A stretch of 64,000 bases of DNA from Arthrobacter sp. U41 (GCF_007679325.1 NZ_VEGI01000005.1:187376-251375); one strand, 5' to 3'; numbered from the stretch's first letter, positions 27,598 to 36,468 are shown. The notes: a model not told the origin generated them from the letters alone. Translations and numbers: made by a program.

Positions 27598-27719
27598 GCA
27601 GGACTCGCCTGCACAGCGTCCCGCGTGTTTCCAAAGGTTGTGCAGGGCAGTATTGAGCGTTGAATTTTCAGTACTTCCCTGCACGCTTCGCACCGCTCGC
27701 TCAGTGCTCCTGTGCACAA
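27598..27719. repeat. Cluster of inverted repeats beside the broken recombinase
   Basis: Three nested dyads are visible: TGCAGG-N5-CCTGCA at 27598-27614; GTGCAGGGCAGTATTGA (27640-27656) facing its imperfect complement at 27668-27684 with an 11-nt spacer (15 of 17 paired); and TTGTGCA-N9-TGAGCG (27638-27659) facing its exact-core inverted copy at 27698-27719. The arms are related to each other. The cluster lies 7 nt past the end of the recombinase remnant and 57 nt past the dctR-like stop, which is where a recombination or element-end site would be expected. Its function is inferred. Confidence 0.6.
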
Positions 27720-27725
27720 TGACTC

Positions 27726-28325
27726 CTAGGGGCGCATGGCTTCGGCCGCCCTGCGTTGCCCGCGTTCAATTGCCCGGTTCACAGTGGAGCGACCGACGCT
27801 AAACAGCTCGGCCAGCTCTGCCTTGCTCTAGTGTCCTGCGGCGTGCAGTTCGAGGAGGTGGTTTTCCTGTTTGACGGTGAGTTTCGGCTGTTTCCCTCGT
27901 AGCCGGCCCTTGGCCTTGGCAACCTTCATTCCTTCACGGGTGCGCATGCGGATGAGGTCGGCTTCGAACTCGGAGATCATCGCCAACACGTTGAACAGCA
28001 GCTTGCCCATCGGGTCAACTGGGTCATGGACGGAGCCCCCAATGCTGAGTTTTGATTCCGCGGTTAGCGAGGTTATCTGCAATTCGTGGGCATCCCGGAC
28101 GGAACGGGCCAAACGGTCCAGTTTCGTGACGACGAACGTATCTCCCGCCCGGCACGCGGCCAGGGCTTCGCGAAGTCCGGCGCGGTTCTTATTTGTGCCA
28201 GTAAAGCCGTGGTCAACATAACTTCGATCGAGCTCAACGCCGAGGGCAGCCAGGGCATCCCGCTGCGCAGTGAGGTCTTGCGTCTCGGTGGACACTCGCG
28301 CGTAGCCGACCAGTATTTCAGACAT
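27726..28325 (-). pseudogene. Serine recombinase (resolvase/invertase) interrupted by an in-frame amber codon
   Basis: The catalytic domain is intact in 165 residues (27828-28325): GYARVST holds the nucleophile Ser12, and TKLDRLARSV and the EFEADLIRMRTREGM helix follow. The frame then meets TAG at 27828-27830. Directly after it, the same frame encodes 33 more residues (KAELAELFSVGRSTVNRAIE), a typical resolvase helix-turn-helix. The stop replaces what would be a residue just before the DNA-binding helices. The simplest reading is a nonsense mutation that separates catalysis from DNA binding. Suppression or sequencing error are alternatives. No Shine-Dalgarno site is seen. Confidence 0.85.
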
Positions 28326-28559
28326 GGAAAAAGTGTGTCATATCATGCCCCGTCACCGGTCGCTTCACCGGACAGGTCTTACGGGACGCCGATGGACCGC
28401 AGCTCGCAATGGTGCAGTTCAGCGGTGTGTGCGACCGGTGGAGAACCGGCTAACGGGCCAGCCGCTGATGTCGTTAACCGGCCGGCTAGCGTTGGCGCTG
28501 GTTCATCGGGTTGTCCCTGGTTGGGCCATCGACGCGTCGTGGAGGTTTGCTACTCAGCG

Positions 28560-29311
28560 CTACTTGGCGGCCGACTTCATGCTGAGTTCGTCAGCCTCTT
28601 CCTCCGTAACGATTCCGACGAGCTCGGCAATCTTCACGACGATGTCTTCCATGGGCTCTTCGGCCGTGCTGAATCCACCACGCGACGCGAGTGTCGGGGT
28701 GACCTGGTCGAGCTCCTCGAACGTTACCCCGTGCATGACTGGTACTAAGAGGCTCCGGCGCAGCAGAGCGCTGAGCTCGTTGCTCGCAATGCTGCGGTCT
28801 GTACGCAGCTTGTCGAGCATGGCGGGCGTCACCAGCACGATCCCCATGCGCGAACTCACCAATCCACGGTCGATGGCTACTCGCATGTCCGTGCCAGGTC
28901 TCAGGCTCACTTCACTGAACCACACAGACACGTTTTCTCCGAGAAGCAACTCGTAAACGTCATTCGCGGCTGCTTGACGGTCGGGCCAGGCATGACAGAG
29001 GAACACGTCATTCGCCTGAGTCCGTAAGACCGTCGCGGCGCGGACAGACTCTAGATCGCGCACCTGCTGCTCCGTGTACGAGGCAGTCGACCCGCTGGGC
29101 TGCCAAGTCGGGCGGGCGACACCACGTCCCCGCCCCCGCTACTGCCCGACAGGCTCCCGCTCCTACGCACAGGCGCGGCCGGTGTGGGGTAGGAGGGGTA
29201 CGACCGAGACGGCGAGTATGACGAACGCCCATAGCCGGACGAGCATGCAGGGCAGTTAGCCCGACCGCTTGCAGTGCGGTGGCCATCTCTTGGAGCTGTG
29301 CATTGAGCCAT
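28560..29311 (-). pseudogene. TIR-domain protein with Cys/His-rich N-terminus, frameshifted
   Basis: Two overlapping frames form one protein. The first, from ATG 29311, begins with a C-x6-H-x8-C-x2-C cluster (residues 4-23), then a Tyr/Ser/Pro-rich linker. After a G/C run at 29128-29137 the reading continues in the other frame with SYTEQQVRDLESVR and a TIR domain: DVFLCHAWPDR, VWFSEVSLRPG with the conserved catalytic-type Glu, GIVLVTPAML. Adding one base in the run joins them into about 250 residues. TIR domains of this kind are NADases in several anti-phage systems; activity here is untested. The part from GTG 29063 (167 residues) could still be made alone. Confidence 0.7.
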
Positions 29312-29503
29312 GCGCTGATGGTACTGCAGACCTACGACACCGAGTGCAGCAATCGCCCCGTCGGTGCCCGCAAGCCGATCGGGTTGCGGGTGCGCCGGCG
29401 TGCAGCTGAGCAGCCCGTTGGCTGTGCTTCAGTGCGCGCGGCGATCCCGTCCCCCGTAGAGTTGGGCACCAGCCTGTAGCAGACACTCGCTTCAAGGAGA
29501 CTC

Positions 29504-30049
29504 ATGCCAGAGAGCCCTCGCGTCGAACGACTCGAAGTAAGCGTCGGAGGGCTTTCCCGACGCCAACTCATAGACAGCCTGAGTTCGCGTGGCATCCTGG
29601 TCAACGGTCACGCGGAAACCCTGATCGAGGACGTCATCTTCGACGACCAGGCATCTCGTCCTGTGGTGGTCACGGAGCGGACGGTCGCCGAACTAGGGCT
29701 TCCCAGTGGGGCGACGCTTACTCAGATCTTCGAGGTTGCACAGCAACAGGGCTTGTTCCTGTGCCCAGTGGATACTGCACCCTATTTGCGCATGGCTCTG
29801 AACCAGCAGGTCGCGTCTCGCGACACAGTGATGTCTTCGGGTGGCGCACCCGATGGCGGCCTCACAGTGGCCGCCGAAGCGCTTAGCAAGGACGACGAGT
29901 ATCCGAAAGGCTTCTATCTTCGCGTGGTAGACGGTCAAGCGTGGCTGCGCGGCTACCGATGCGACGACGAGCACACTTGGTCCCCCGATGACCGGTTCAT
30001 CTTTCAGCTTCCGCCGCCGCCCGCTCTAACTCAGCCCGGTGCCGTATGA
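29504..30049 (+). CDS. Conserved hypothetical protein
   Basis: A 181-residue soluble protein with AAGGAG upstream of its ATG. I do not assign a function. The C-terminal segment KGFYLRVVDGQAWLRGYRCD followed by HTWSPDDRFIF looks highly constrained. I recall similar ~180-residue actinobacterial proteins, sometimes labelled helicase without support, but this could not be checked. Its stop overlaps the ATG of the GNAT gene by 4 nt, so the two are probably co-translated. It is the first gene of a plus-strand pair inside the accessory region. Confidence 0.65.
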   Translation: MPESPRVERLEVSVGGLSRRQLIDSLSSRGILVNGHAETLIEDVIFDDQASRPVVVTERTVAELGLPSGATLTQIFEVAQQQGLFLCPVDTAPYLRMALNQQVASRDTVMSSGGAPDGGLTVAAEALSKDDEYPKGFYLRVVDGQAWLRGYRCDDEHTWSPDDRFIFQLPPPPALTQPGAV

Positions 30050-30597
30050 CTGAGCATTTACCGTCCTGGCCGACCACACCACCGACCCACGATTCAGTCG
30101 TTTTGCGCGAGTTCACTGACGACGACGTACATCTGGCCTTCGAGCTTGGGGACGATCCTTACATCCCTCTCATTGGTAGCCTTCCCGCACTCCCAACAAA
30201 ACAGCAGGCCCTGGAGTGGATCCACCGGCAGCGCGGCCGGTTCACCGAAGGAAAAGGGCTGTCCTTCGCCATCGCCGATGCCGAGTCGTACAACGCCGTC
30301 GGTGCCATCGGACTGTGGCTTCAGAATATGCCGGCCGGCCGCGCGACGATCGGCTACTCGGTTGCCCCCGCGCACCGCGGCCGCGGGATCGCCAGCAGCG
30401 CGTTGAAGGCACTGACCGCGTTCACTTGGACCATCCCCACTCTGCACCGGATCGAGCTGTACATCGAGCCGTGGAACAGCAACTCAAGCCGTGTTGCCGA
30501 GGCGTCTGGTTTCCAGCGTGAGGGCCTGCTCCGCAGCCACCAGGAGATTGGTGGCACCCGGCGCGACATGCTGCTCTACGCGACAACGCGACCTTGA
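30046..30597 (+). CDS. GNAT family N-acetyltransferase (RimJ/RimL type)
   Basis: A 183-residue acetyltransferase. The acetyl-CoA pyrophosphate-binding motif is APAHRGRGIASSALKAL, preceded by the beta-strand IGYSV; a RIELYIEPWNSNSSRVAEAS motif B follows, typical of RimJ/RimL-like enzymes that acetylate protein N-termini or small amines. It is translationally coupled to the upstream hypothetical gene. Substrate unknown. It is one of five GNAT genes in this accessory region. Confidence 0.85.
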   Translation: MTEHLPSWPTTPPTHDSVVLREFTDDDVHLAFELGDDPYIPLIGSLPALPTKQQALEWIHRQRGRFTEGKGLSFAIADAESYNAVGAIGLWLQNMPAGRATIGYSVAPAHRGRGIASSALKALTAFTWTIPTLHRIELYIEPWNSNSSRVAEASGFQREGLLRSHQEIGGTRRDMLLYATTRP

Positions 30598-30685
30598 CCG
30601 CATCTTGGCTGTTGGTGTTCGTTTCTGCTCAGCCGGAGTGTCGCAGCAGAGTCCGCTTCGTAATCGTGAGGCGTCCCGCAGAGGG

Positions 30686-31222
30686 TTAGCGGACAGGTAG
30701 TTCCGCGCGGATAGCGTCGGCGATTCGGGAAACTACATCCTCCGCCGCTAGTCGAGACGTGTCGATGACGAGGTCAGCTTCTTTGATCATCCATTTCCGG
30801 GCTGCTGCATACTTTTCGAGGTGATCCAGTCTCCATTGTCTGCCGGACAACTCGACCTGGTCGTTCTCAATTCGATTTCGGAGGGTAGCCTCGTCCGCGT
30901 CCAGCACTATGTGGACCACTTGATCGTCCAGTTCACTGAAACTCGCTTTCAGTTCTGCCCAATAGTCCTGCCGCAACACGGTCTGGACCGCCACCAGGTG
31001 TTGTCCGGTATGCCGACGAATTTCGAAAGCTGTAGCTGGAACCAGAGCCCGCCAGGCCGGCAGATCCTGAAAATCGCTGAAGGCTTGGTCCTTCAGACTG
31101 TGCATAAGCATGTAGCCGACAGCTTCGGGGTCAAACAGCCGCAGACCAGGCTGCGTTTCCACCAGTGCCTGGCCGGCAGTTGTTTTTCCCACCCCGAAGG
31201 TTCCGTTGATCCAAATCATCAT
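30686..31222 (-). CDS. P-loop nucleotide kinase-like protein (TmrB/AAA type)
   Basis: A 178-residue P-loop protein. MIWINGTFGVGKTT at the N-terminus carries the Walker A motif in the arrangement seen in TmrB-like ATP-binding proteins and small-molecule kinases. FDPEAVGYML and DLVIDTSRLAAEDVV are further family-like segments. ATG 31222 or 31219 is preferred over the longer frame to 31360, since the P-loop must lie at the N-terminus. It might confer resistance or phosphorylate a small molecule; the substrate is unknown. Confidence 0.7.
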   Translation of the reverse strand: MMIWINGTFGVGKTTAGQALVETQPGLRLFDPEAVGYMLMHSLKDQAFSDFQDLPAWRALVPATAFEIRRHTGQHLVAVQTVLRQDYWAELKASFSELDDQVVHIVLDADEATLRNRIENDQVELSGRQWRLDHLEKYAAARKWMIKEADLVIDTSRLAAEDVVSRIADAIRAELPVR

Positions 31223-31390
31223 GTCGCCGACGATATCTTCACCCACACGAGATCGGCGGGTGACAAAGCTCGTGTCCGAGAATAGATGGTTAGGGCGCCC
31301 GTTCAGGGTTCCCCCTACGCACATGTAGTGGGTCGTGCAGACGAGTGTGGACATTCCCAACCCACAATGCGTCCCCGGTCCCGGAGAGTC

Positions 31391-31882
31391 TCAGTTTTGC
31401 TGTTCGCGACTTTTCCTCATTGATATTACTTCCCACGTCTGGCCACCCACTGGGGTACGCATGACAACGTCACGTCCCTGAAAGCCAAGCGACTCGTAGA
31501 GTCTCCGCGCAGGCCCGTTTTGGGCGTACACGCCCAAAGTCAGTTCGGATACTGACTTGGCCGCGAAGGCTGCGGCCGCTAACCGCTCCATCAGCTGCCG
31601 CCCCAACCCCTCTCCCCGCCGACCTGGATCGACAATGACAAAGCCCAGGCGGCACGCACGCGCATCATCGAGGAGAAGGGAACCGTGACCGACAATCGCC
31701 CCGCTGCTTTCGTCAATCGCCGTCCAGTACTGGCGGTTGACATTGGTCAGGTACCTTTCCAATTGGGGTCGGTCCAGCGGCCACGAGAACGTAGGTCCTG
31801 ACCACATCACCATGGATGCCTCGTCTGGAATCCAGCTCAGGAAGACATCCAGGTCTGCGACTGCCGTGGGCTTTAGCAACAT
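31391..31882 (-). CDS. GNAT family N-acetyltransferase
   Basis: A 163-residue acetyltransferase with the core GFVIVDPGRRGEGLGRQLME acetyl-CoA motif and the downstream YAQNGPARRLYESLGF motif B. No signal or membrane segment. It is followed on the same strand by the P-loop gene and preceded by another GNAT gene with a 22-nt gap, so the three may form a transcription unit. Substrate unknown. Confidence 0.85.
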   Translation of the reverse strand: MLLKPTAVADLDVFLSWIPDEASMVMWSGPTFSWPLDRPQLERYLTNVNRQYWTAIDESSGAIVGHGSLLLDDARACRLGFVIVDPGRRGEGLGRQLMERLAAAAFAAKSVSELTLGVYAQNGPARRLYESLGFQGRDVVMRTPVGGQTWEVISMRKSREQQN

Positions 31883-31904
31883 TCCTGCATTCTAGGCATG
31901 GGCG

Positions 31905-32414
31905 CTATCGGACCATGATTGTGTAGCGTCCTACTTTCCCTCGGCTCGTCGTGACGACCCCGTCAAGAACTCCGCCGCAGCGTTCTATGGTCTTCACCGA
32001 GGGGACGTTATCCACAAAGCAGGACAGCAGAACTCGATTCATACCGCGGGCCTTGGCCACGCCGAGCATGTCACGGAGTGCCTTAGCGGCAAGCCCGCGT
32101 CCTCTGGCGGACGGCCGGAGTCCGTAGCCTACGTGTCCCAAGACGTCCAGGTCCCGGGCTGATTCGTGACGCAGAGCGATTCCCCCGAGTACTTCGCCGT
32201 CCTCGAAGATCCAACGGAAGGTGGCCCCGTCGTCTCCAGCTGACGACTCCTTGGCGGAGAGCCGATCGACGAACGCGCGGAATCCCTCTGAAGAACGAAC
32301 ATCGTCGGTGTCCAGCAGGCCGAAACCATCCTCGTGGAGGCCGTCGCCCCATTCCTCGTGCGCTTCTCGCCACGCCGCATACAGGCCAACCGAAGGGCGG
32401 ACGAGCAGAGACAT
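31905..32414 (-). CDS. GNAT family N-acetyltransferase
   Basis: A 169-residue acetyltransferase. YGLRPSARGRGLAAKALRDM is the acetyl-CoA binding segment, with VLLSCFVDNVPSVKTIERCG as motif B. It is similar in plan but not close in sequence to the neighbouring GNATs, so this looks like a collection of independent genes, not a local duplication. It heads the short minus-strand group that includes the genes at 31391 and 30686. Confidence 0.85.
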   Translation of the reverse strand: MSLLVRPSVGLYAAWREAHEEWGDGLHEDGFGLLDTDDVRSSEGFRAFVDRLSAKESSAGDDGATFRWIFEDGEVLGGIALRHESARDLDVLGHVGYGLRPSARGRGLAAKALRDMLGVAKARGMNRVLLSCFVDNVPSVKTIERCGGVLDGVVTTSRGKVGRYTIMVR

Positions 32415-32493
32415 AGTCTAACGCTACCGTCCACGAGCGCCCCGTAGAGGGATCGGCTAACGAAAACCCAGAGCCAAGGGCTATGTTTGCCCG

Positions 32494-32730
32494 ATGAAGA
32501 GCGGCGCGGAGAGGCCTCAAGAAAGACGATTCAAAATTGTCGGGATAATCGGAGTCGTTCTCATCCCGTTTATCGGTGCTCTCGTCAGCATCGCAACTGG
32601 TTGGTCTCCTTGGATAACGTATGGAATCCCTTTACTTGTCTTATTCCTGGTTACTCTCCTGCTGGCACGCGCTGTGCGGCGCGAGGGAGGCAGATCCGCA
32701 AACGCAGAGTCGGGGAATAGCCCAGAATGA
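32494..32730 (+). CDS. Small two-helix membrane protein
   Basis: A 78-residue protein with two predicted transmembrane helices (about residues 15-35 and 40-58) between short charged tails. No family is recognised. The ATG follows GGCTAACG-containing intergenic DNA. The weak ribosome site keeps confidence moderate. Confidence 0.5.
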   Translation: MKSGAERPQERRFKIVGIIGVVLIPFIGALVSIATGWSPWITYGIPLLVLFLVTLLLARAVRREGGRSANAESGNSPE

Positions 32731-32817
32731 GACCGTTGAGCGCGTTCCCCAACTGGATCTCAATGCGGGACGATGATCGGTCTAGGATTCAGCTAGGCAG
32801 CATGAGGGGGTGCTGTT

Positions 32818-33606
32818 ATGGCGGAAGGAACGGCGTTCGTGCGGGTGATTCGTAATGCGAAGCGGGTGTCTGTCGTTGGTGGTGGGGTTTTAGTCATTGC
32901 GGGTGGCCTTGGCCTGTGGCGAACTGCGGTGCTGTTGAACGAGCCTGAACCGGGCAGAGTCGCAGCATTGACTGGAATGCTTGCTGTCGTGGCCTTTATC
33001 CGAGGTTTCGTCATTCTGTTTTGGGACCGCCGATCAACCCCCAGTGCTCTGATGCGGCCGCAGGCGGCAGATGCCCTTGTAGCGATTTTGCCTGTAATCG
33101 TGGTCGTGTCTTTCGTCGTGGCTCTCCGGGAAATCGGAGATCCCGCCAGTCCCGCCCTGTGGTTGTTTATCCTGGTTCTTGCCTCGGCGACCATTTCAGT
33201 GAGGCCGGCAAAAACTGCTTCGCTCTTAGAGATTCCGCCGCTTCGCTCGATGAAGTTGTTGGACTGGGTGCGAATCCAGAGCTTCGGTACAGGAACTCTT
33301 TTCATTGCAGTCTGGTTTTCGGTGCTGTACTTAACTTCCCCACTAAGTGTGGATACTTGGACGCCAAGGGTTATCACGACCGCACTCGTTCAAGCCGGGG
33401 TAAGCATCTGGCGGATGCTGGAACAACACCACGTGGGCAAGACAGGGCCGCGTCTAACTGGCATGCAGATCATCTGGTTGCGAGCCATCCACGTAAATCA
33501 AGGACACGCCGCTGCCGTTAGGGAACTACGAATGATGCAACCCAGGATCGGAACAGCCCACGCCGAGAGGGTCATTGAAAACCTTTACCGGTCTGAGGAG
33601 AAATAG
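32818..33606 (+). CDS. Hypothetical multi-pass membrane protein
   Basis: A 262-residue protein with about five predicted membrane helices in its first ~190 residues, then a soluble C-terminal tail of ~70 residues rich in His, Arg and Gln. GGGGGTGCTGTT precedes the ATG. No conserved domain is recognised. It is followed closely by a smaller membrane gene. Confidence 0.65.
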   Translation: MAEGTAFVRVIRNAKRVSVVGGGVLVIAGGLGLWRTAVLLNEPEPGRVAALTGMLAVVAFIRGFVILFWDRRSTPSALMRPQAADALVAILPVIVVVSFVVALREIGDPASPALWLFILVLASATISVRPAKTASLLEIPPLRSMKLLDWVRIQSFGTGTLFIAVWFSVLYLTSPLSVDTWTPRVITTALVQAGVSIWRMLEQHHVGKTGPRLTGMQIIWLRAIHVNQGHAAAVRELRMMQPRIGTAHAERVIENLYRSEEK

Positions 33607-33641
33607 TGGATGCAGCGTAGCTGATCCAGGCAGCAACAGTA

Positions 33642-33944
33642 GTGAACCTGTGCCTCCCGCCATCCGTTTCGGCACTGGCAACTGTATGGTGCTTCTTTCG
33701 GGCACTATTGGCACTTGTTAAGGCTCACCGCCAGAGGATCAATCGAAACGTCGTTCTGAAAGAGATGACCGCCCAGATGCTTGTCTCAGGGGCCACAACG
33801 GCGTGGTCTCGCCTCTACAAGGAGGGTCGCGGAATCTCGCCGGAGCACTTCACGTTCGCTGACGTCGGCTCCATTAAAGCTATGGGGTTCTTCTATATGG
33901 TGATCGGGGTTTTCTGGTTCGGTGGCTCCCTCTTCGCCCGGTGA
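33642..33944 (+). CDS. Small hypothetical protein with terminal hydrophobic helices
   Basis: A 100-residue reading frame from GTG 33642. Hydrophobic stretches at both ends (about residues 8-26 and 80-97) flank a basic middle. Codon use suits a real gene, but the start has no clear ribosome site and no relative is recognised. It may be an accessory of the preceding membrane protein. Confidence 0.4.
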   Translation: MNLCLPPSVSALATVWCFFRALLALVKAHRQRINRNVVLKEMTAQMLVSGATTAWSRLYKEGRGISPEHFTFADVGSIKAMGFFYMVIGVFWFGGSLFAR

Positions 33945-34004
33945 TGGAGAGTTTCGCTCAACTATGCCCGCGGGCGGATCCTCTACCGGACCCGACGAGG
34001 GTGG

Positions 34005-34880
34005 CTAGTAGCAAGTGCCGAGACGGTCTGGCTGGGGTGCCTGCCCAATCCCGAGCAGGGCAACGGCAGGTAACACCACTTTTCCACCGCTAGTCATGGG
34101 CGCGACAAGGCGCAAGTATTCGTGCCGCATTGTGGACTGCATCGACGGCGACTGACTGGTTACGATTTTGCCGATTCCTCCCACGCCGCCGGCCGGGCCC
34201 GCCCACAAATCCTCAGCATCGATAGCGAAATCCCAAGCAAGAGTCTCCGTCTGCACCTCGTCCAGACCTGCACCCACAAGCAATTCATTCAATCCCTGTT
34301 CGGTACGGTCAAAGTCCTTATCCTCTGGCAGTCTCTGCTGGCCTGGGGCAGCTGCCCCGCTGGCTTCCACTACGTCTGACCAGAGCCTATTTATGGCAGA
34401 GAGTTCAGAGGGCCACATCGTCACAGCGACGACGCCGCCCGGTCGGCAGACTCGCTTGAGGTCAGCCACAGCGGCACGAGGGTCGTCGACGTGATTGACG
34501 ACGAAGTTTGCCACAACTGCATCAAAAGTATCTGGGGCGAGGGGCAAGTTCGGTACCCCACCTAAGAGCAGTTCTGCATGAGGTGCCGTTGCGCGGGCTA
34601 AGGCGAGCATCTCGGCATCAGGATCGATGCCGGTCACCTCTGCACCTCGATCGATTGCACGGGCCGTGAGGTTACCGGTTCCACACCCAACATCCGCCAA
34701 ACGGCAACCTGCGGATCTGCCTAATACGGCTTCTGTCGCGTCCAGCAACGGCACGATTGCCCCGGCGCATAAGTGCGCAAAGCTCTGTGAGTATGGGCGG
34801 CCAACGCCGGCCCAGTTGCTGGTGCCCCGTTGGTCCGTACCAATGGTCGTCAAGTGATATCCGCCCCCAAGACTAGTCAT
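34005..34880 (-). CDS. Class I SAM-dependent methyltransferase
   Basis: A 291-residue methyltransferase. The SAM-binding motif I is ADVGCGTGNLTARAID; the acidic end of strand 2 is GIDPD; FDAVVANFVVNHVDDP is motif II; and VCRPGGVVAVTMW is the post-III segment. The family includes UbiE/MenG-like and small-molecule methyltransferases, and the acceptor is not predictable. ATG 34880 is chosen because GAGGAA lies a few bases upstream. It stands alone between opposite-strand genes. Confidence 0.8.
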   Translation of the reverse strand: MTSLGGGYHLTTIGTDQRGTSNWAGVGRPYSQSFAHLCAGAIVPLLDATEAVLGRSAGCRLADVGCGTGNLTARAIDRGAEVTGIDPDAEMLALARATAPHAELLLGGVPNLPLAPDTFDAVVANFVVNHVDDPRAAVADLKRVCRPGGVVAVTMWPSELSAINRLWSDVVEASGAAAPGQQRLPEDKDFDRTEQGLNELLVGAGLDEVQTETLAWDFAIDAEDLWAGPAGGVGGIGKIVTSQSPSMQSTMRHEYLRLVAPMTSGGKVVLPAVALLGIGQAPQPDRLGTCY

Positions 34881-35041
34881 CCATTCCTCAGGCCAAGTCT
34901 GGGCCAACACGGCTGAGACTCTTGCTCACGCCTTGCACCGGCGCGTCGCCGGGCAACAACACGCCCGCTAGAGGATCCCCAAACGGATTGGGGGTGTCGT
35001 GAATAGCGCTGGATGCTTGTTGACGCCAGGTCAGGGTCCTA

Positions 35042-35581
35042 CTAATGAAGAACAACCTGGTAAAGGTTGTGGTCCTGCCATTTCCCCGCAATTTCCAAGT
35101 ACTGTGGAGCCATCCCAATCTGCCGGAAGCCCGCCTTTAACAGCACCCGTTGCGAACCAGCATTGTGCAGGAGTGTGCTCGCCTCTATGCGGTGCAGCCC
35201 AAGTACGTCACGTGCCGTTTCGACGATCGTCTGGACGGCAGCGGATACCAGACCACGGCCCGCGTAAGCGCCATCTACCCAGTAACCCAGCCCTGCACTT
35301 TGGAACGGTCCACGCACGATGCCGGCCAAGTTGAATCTGCCGACAAGGGCGTCGCCAGCAAACAATCCCAAGGGGAACCCTTCCCCGGAATCAGCCGCAA
35401 CAAGGCGCCTCGCAATATCCGCGGCCTGCCACCCTTCGGTGTAGTACTCCTCGGGACGCACCGGCTCCCAGGAAGAAAGGTACTCACGGTTGCGCACATA
35501 CGCAGCGGCAAGCGCTGACGCATCACTCGAATGCAATGTGCGCATACTGACATTTTCACTGAGCTGACGCGGTTCAAACAC
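35042..35581 (-). CDS. GNAT family N-acetyltransferase (RimJ/RimL type)
   Basis: A 179-residue acetyltransferase. AGLGYWVDGAYAGRGLVSAA is the acetyl-CoA motif and LHRIEASTLLHNAGSQRVLL is motif B; the C-terminal QIGMAPQYLEIAGKWQDHNL resembles the RimJ end. GTG 35581 gives full length, and ATG 35545 is a possible internal start. A ribosomal-protein N-terminal or antibiotic substrate is possible; neither is shown. Confidence 0.82.
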   Translation of the reverse strand: MFEPRQLSENVSMRTLHSSDASALAAAYVRNREYLSSWEPVRPEEYYTEGWQAADIARRLVAADSGEGFPLGLFAGDALVGRFNLAGIVRGPFQSAGLGYWVDGAYAGRGLVSAAVQTIVETARDVLGLHRIEASTLLHNAGSQRVLLKAGFRQIGMAPQYLEIAGKWQDHNLYQVVLH

Positions 35582-35709
35582 CAGTCAACAGTACTCGCGG
35601 CGTACCCTCCAATGATGCCCGGTTAGCGTTCGGCATCCGGGACGTTCTCACGGTCTCGTTGGTGAACCGTTGCTCTGGTCTATGGCCCAGCAGGCCAGTA
35701 CGCTGAGCC

Positions 35710-35997
35710 ATGCCCAACAATTCACGACCCTCAAAAGCGGTCAGATGGTCGGTATTGATCGCAGTGGGCTTTCTGCTGACCTTGGCCACTGGTTTGCTCG
35801 TCAACTGGCAACTCGCGCCATTTGTGTTTCTGCTCTACTTCGTGGGCGGCTGGGCCGTGGACAAGGCCCAGAAGAAGAAGAAAGATACTGACGCCTATCG
35901 CGAGGATTGGTTAAATAAGCGGAAGGGCAGCGGAAGTGACACCGAGGGCAAAGGCAACGGATCCCTAGGAACACCGTCACATTGTTCCCCGTCCTAA
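35710..35997 (+). CDS. Small membrane protein
   Basis: A 95-residue protein with two close hydrophobic helices (about residues 13-30 and 33-50), then a strongly charged tail with a KAQKKKK cluster. The predicted topology puts the basic tail in the cytoplasm. No family recognised. Confidence 0.5.
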   Translation: MPNNSRPSKAVRWSVLIAVGFLLTLATGLLVNWQLAPFVFLLYFVGGWAVDKAQKKKKDTDAYREDWLNKRKGSGSDTEGKGNGSLGTPSHCSPS

Positions 35998-36152
35998 TGC
36001 GGCGCTGTGTAGGCCCCATACAGCCGGGCACTATCCAGTCAAAACCAGCCTTGGCACATGCCCGACGGCGTGAATCGGTCCGTCCGTTGGGGGATTGAAC
36101 GCTGCCAGCACATAGGACATGCTTCTTTTGAGTAGGAGAGGCGAGCTAAGGC

Positions 36153-36413
36153 ATGGAACCATGGATCGACCCGCGGGAGCGCCGAGCCAGGTGGTATTTT
36201 TCAACGCTGCTCGTGCTCAACATCAGTGTTCTCATTGCGATGATAGTGCTGGTCTTGCTCGCCAAACTGACCCTGGAAGAGGTCGCTATTGCAACCGTGG
36301 CAGCCTTCCTATCACTCCTCGGCGCGATTATGACTGCAAGGCATCTGAAGCAGCTTCCACGCGAATTCCGACTGCATGAGGATCGTAGCGAGAGTCCCGG
36401 CGGTACCACCTGA
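36153..36413 (+). CDS. Small membrane protein
   Basis: An 86-residue protein with two hydrophobic helices (about residues 16-38 and 43-62) and a polar C-terminus. TAGGAGAGG lies about 14 nt upstream of the ATG. No family recognised; it resembles its neighbours only in general design. Confidence 0.5.
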   Translation: MEPWIDPRERRARWYFSTLLVLNISVLIAMIVLVLLAKLTLEEVAIATVAAFLSLLGAIMTARHLKQLPREFRLHEDRSESPGGTT

Positions 36414-36468
36414 CTACTCGGAAGTTTGTGCCGCAGAAGGTTCGGGGGTGATCGGTCCGGCGTTAGCT

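Noticed and set aside
29129..29137. Programmed -1 frameshift in the TIR gene
   Set aside because: The run does not form a canonical X-XXY-YYZ slippery heptamer and no downstream stimulator was evident; a simple indel is more likely.
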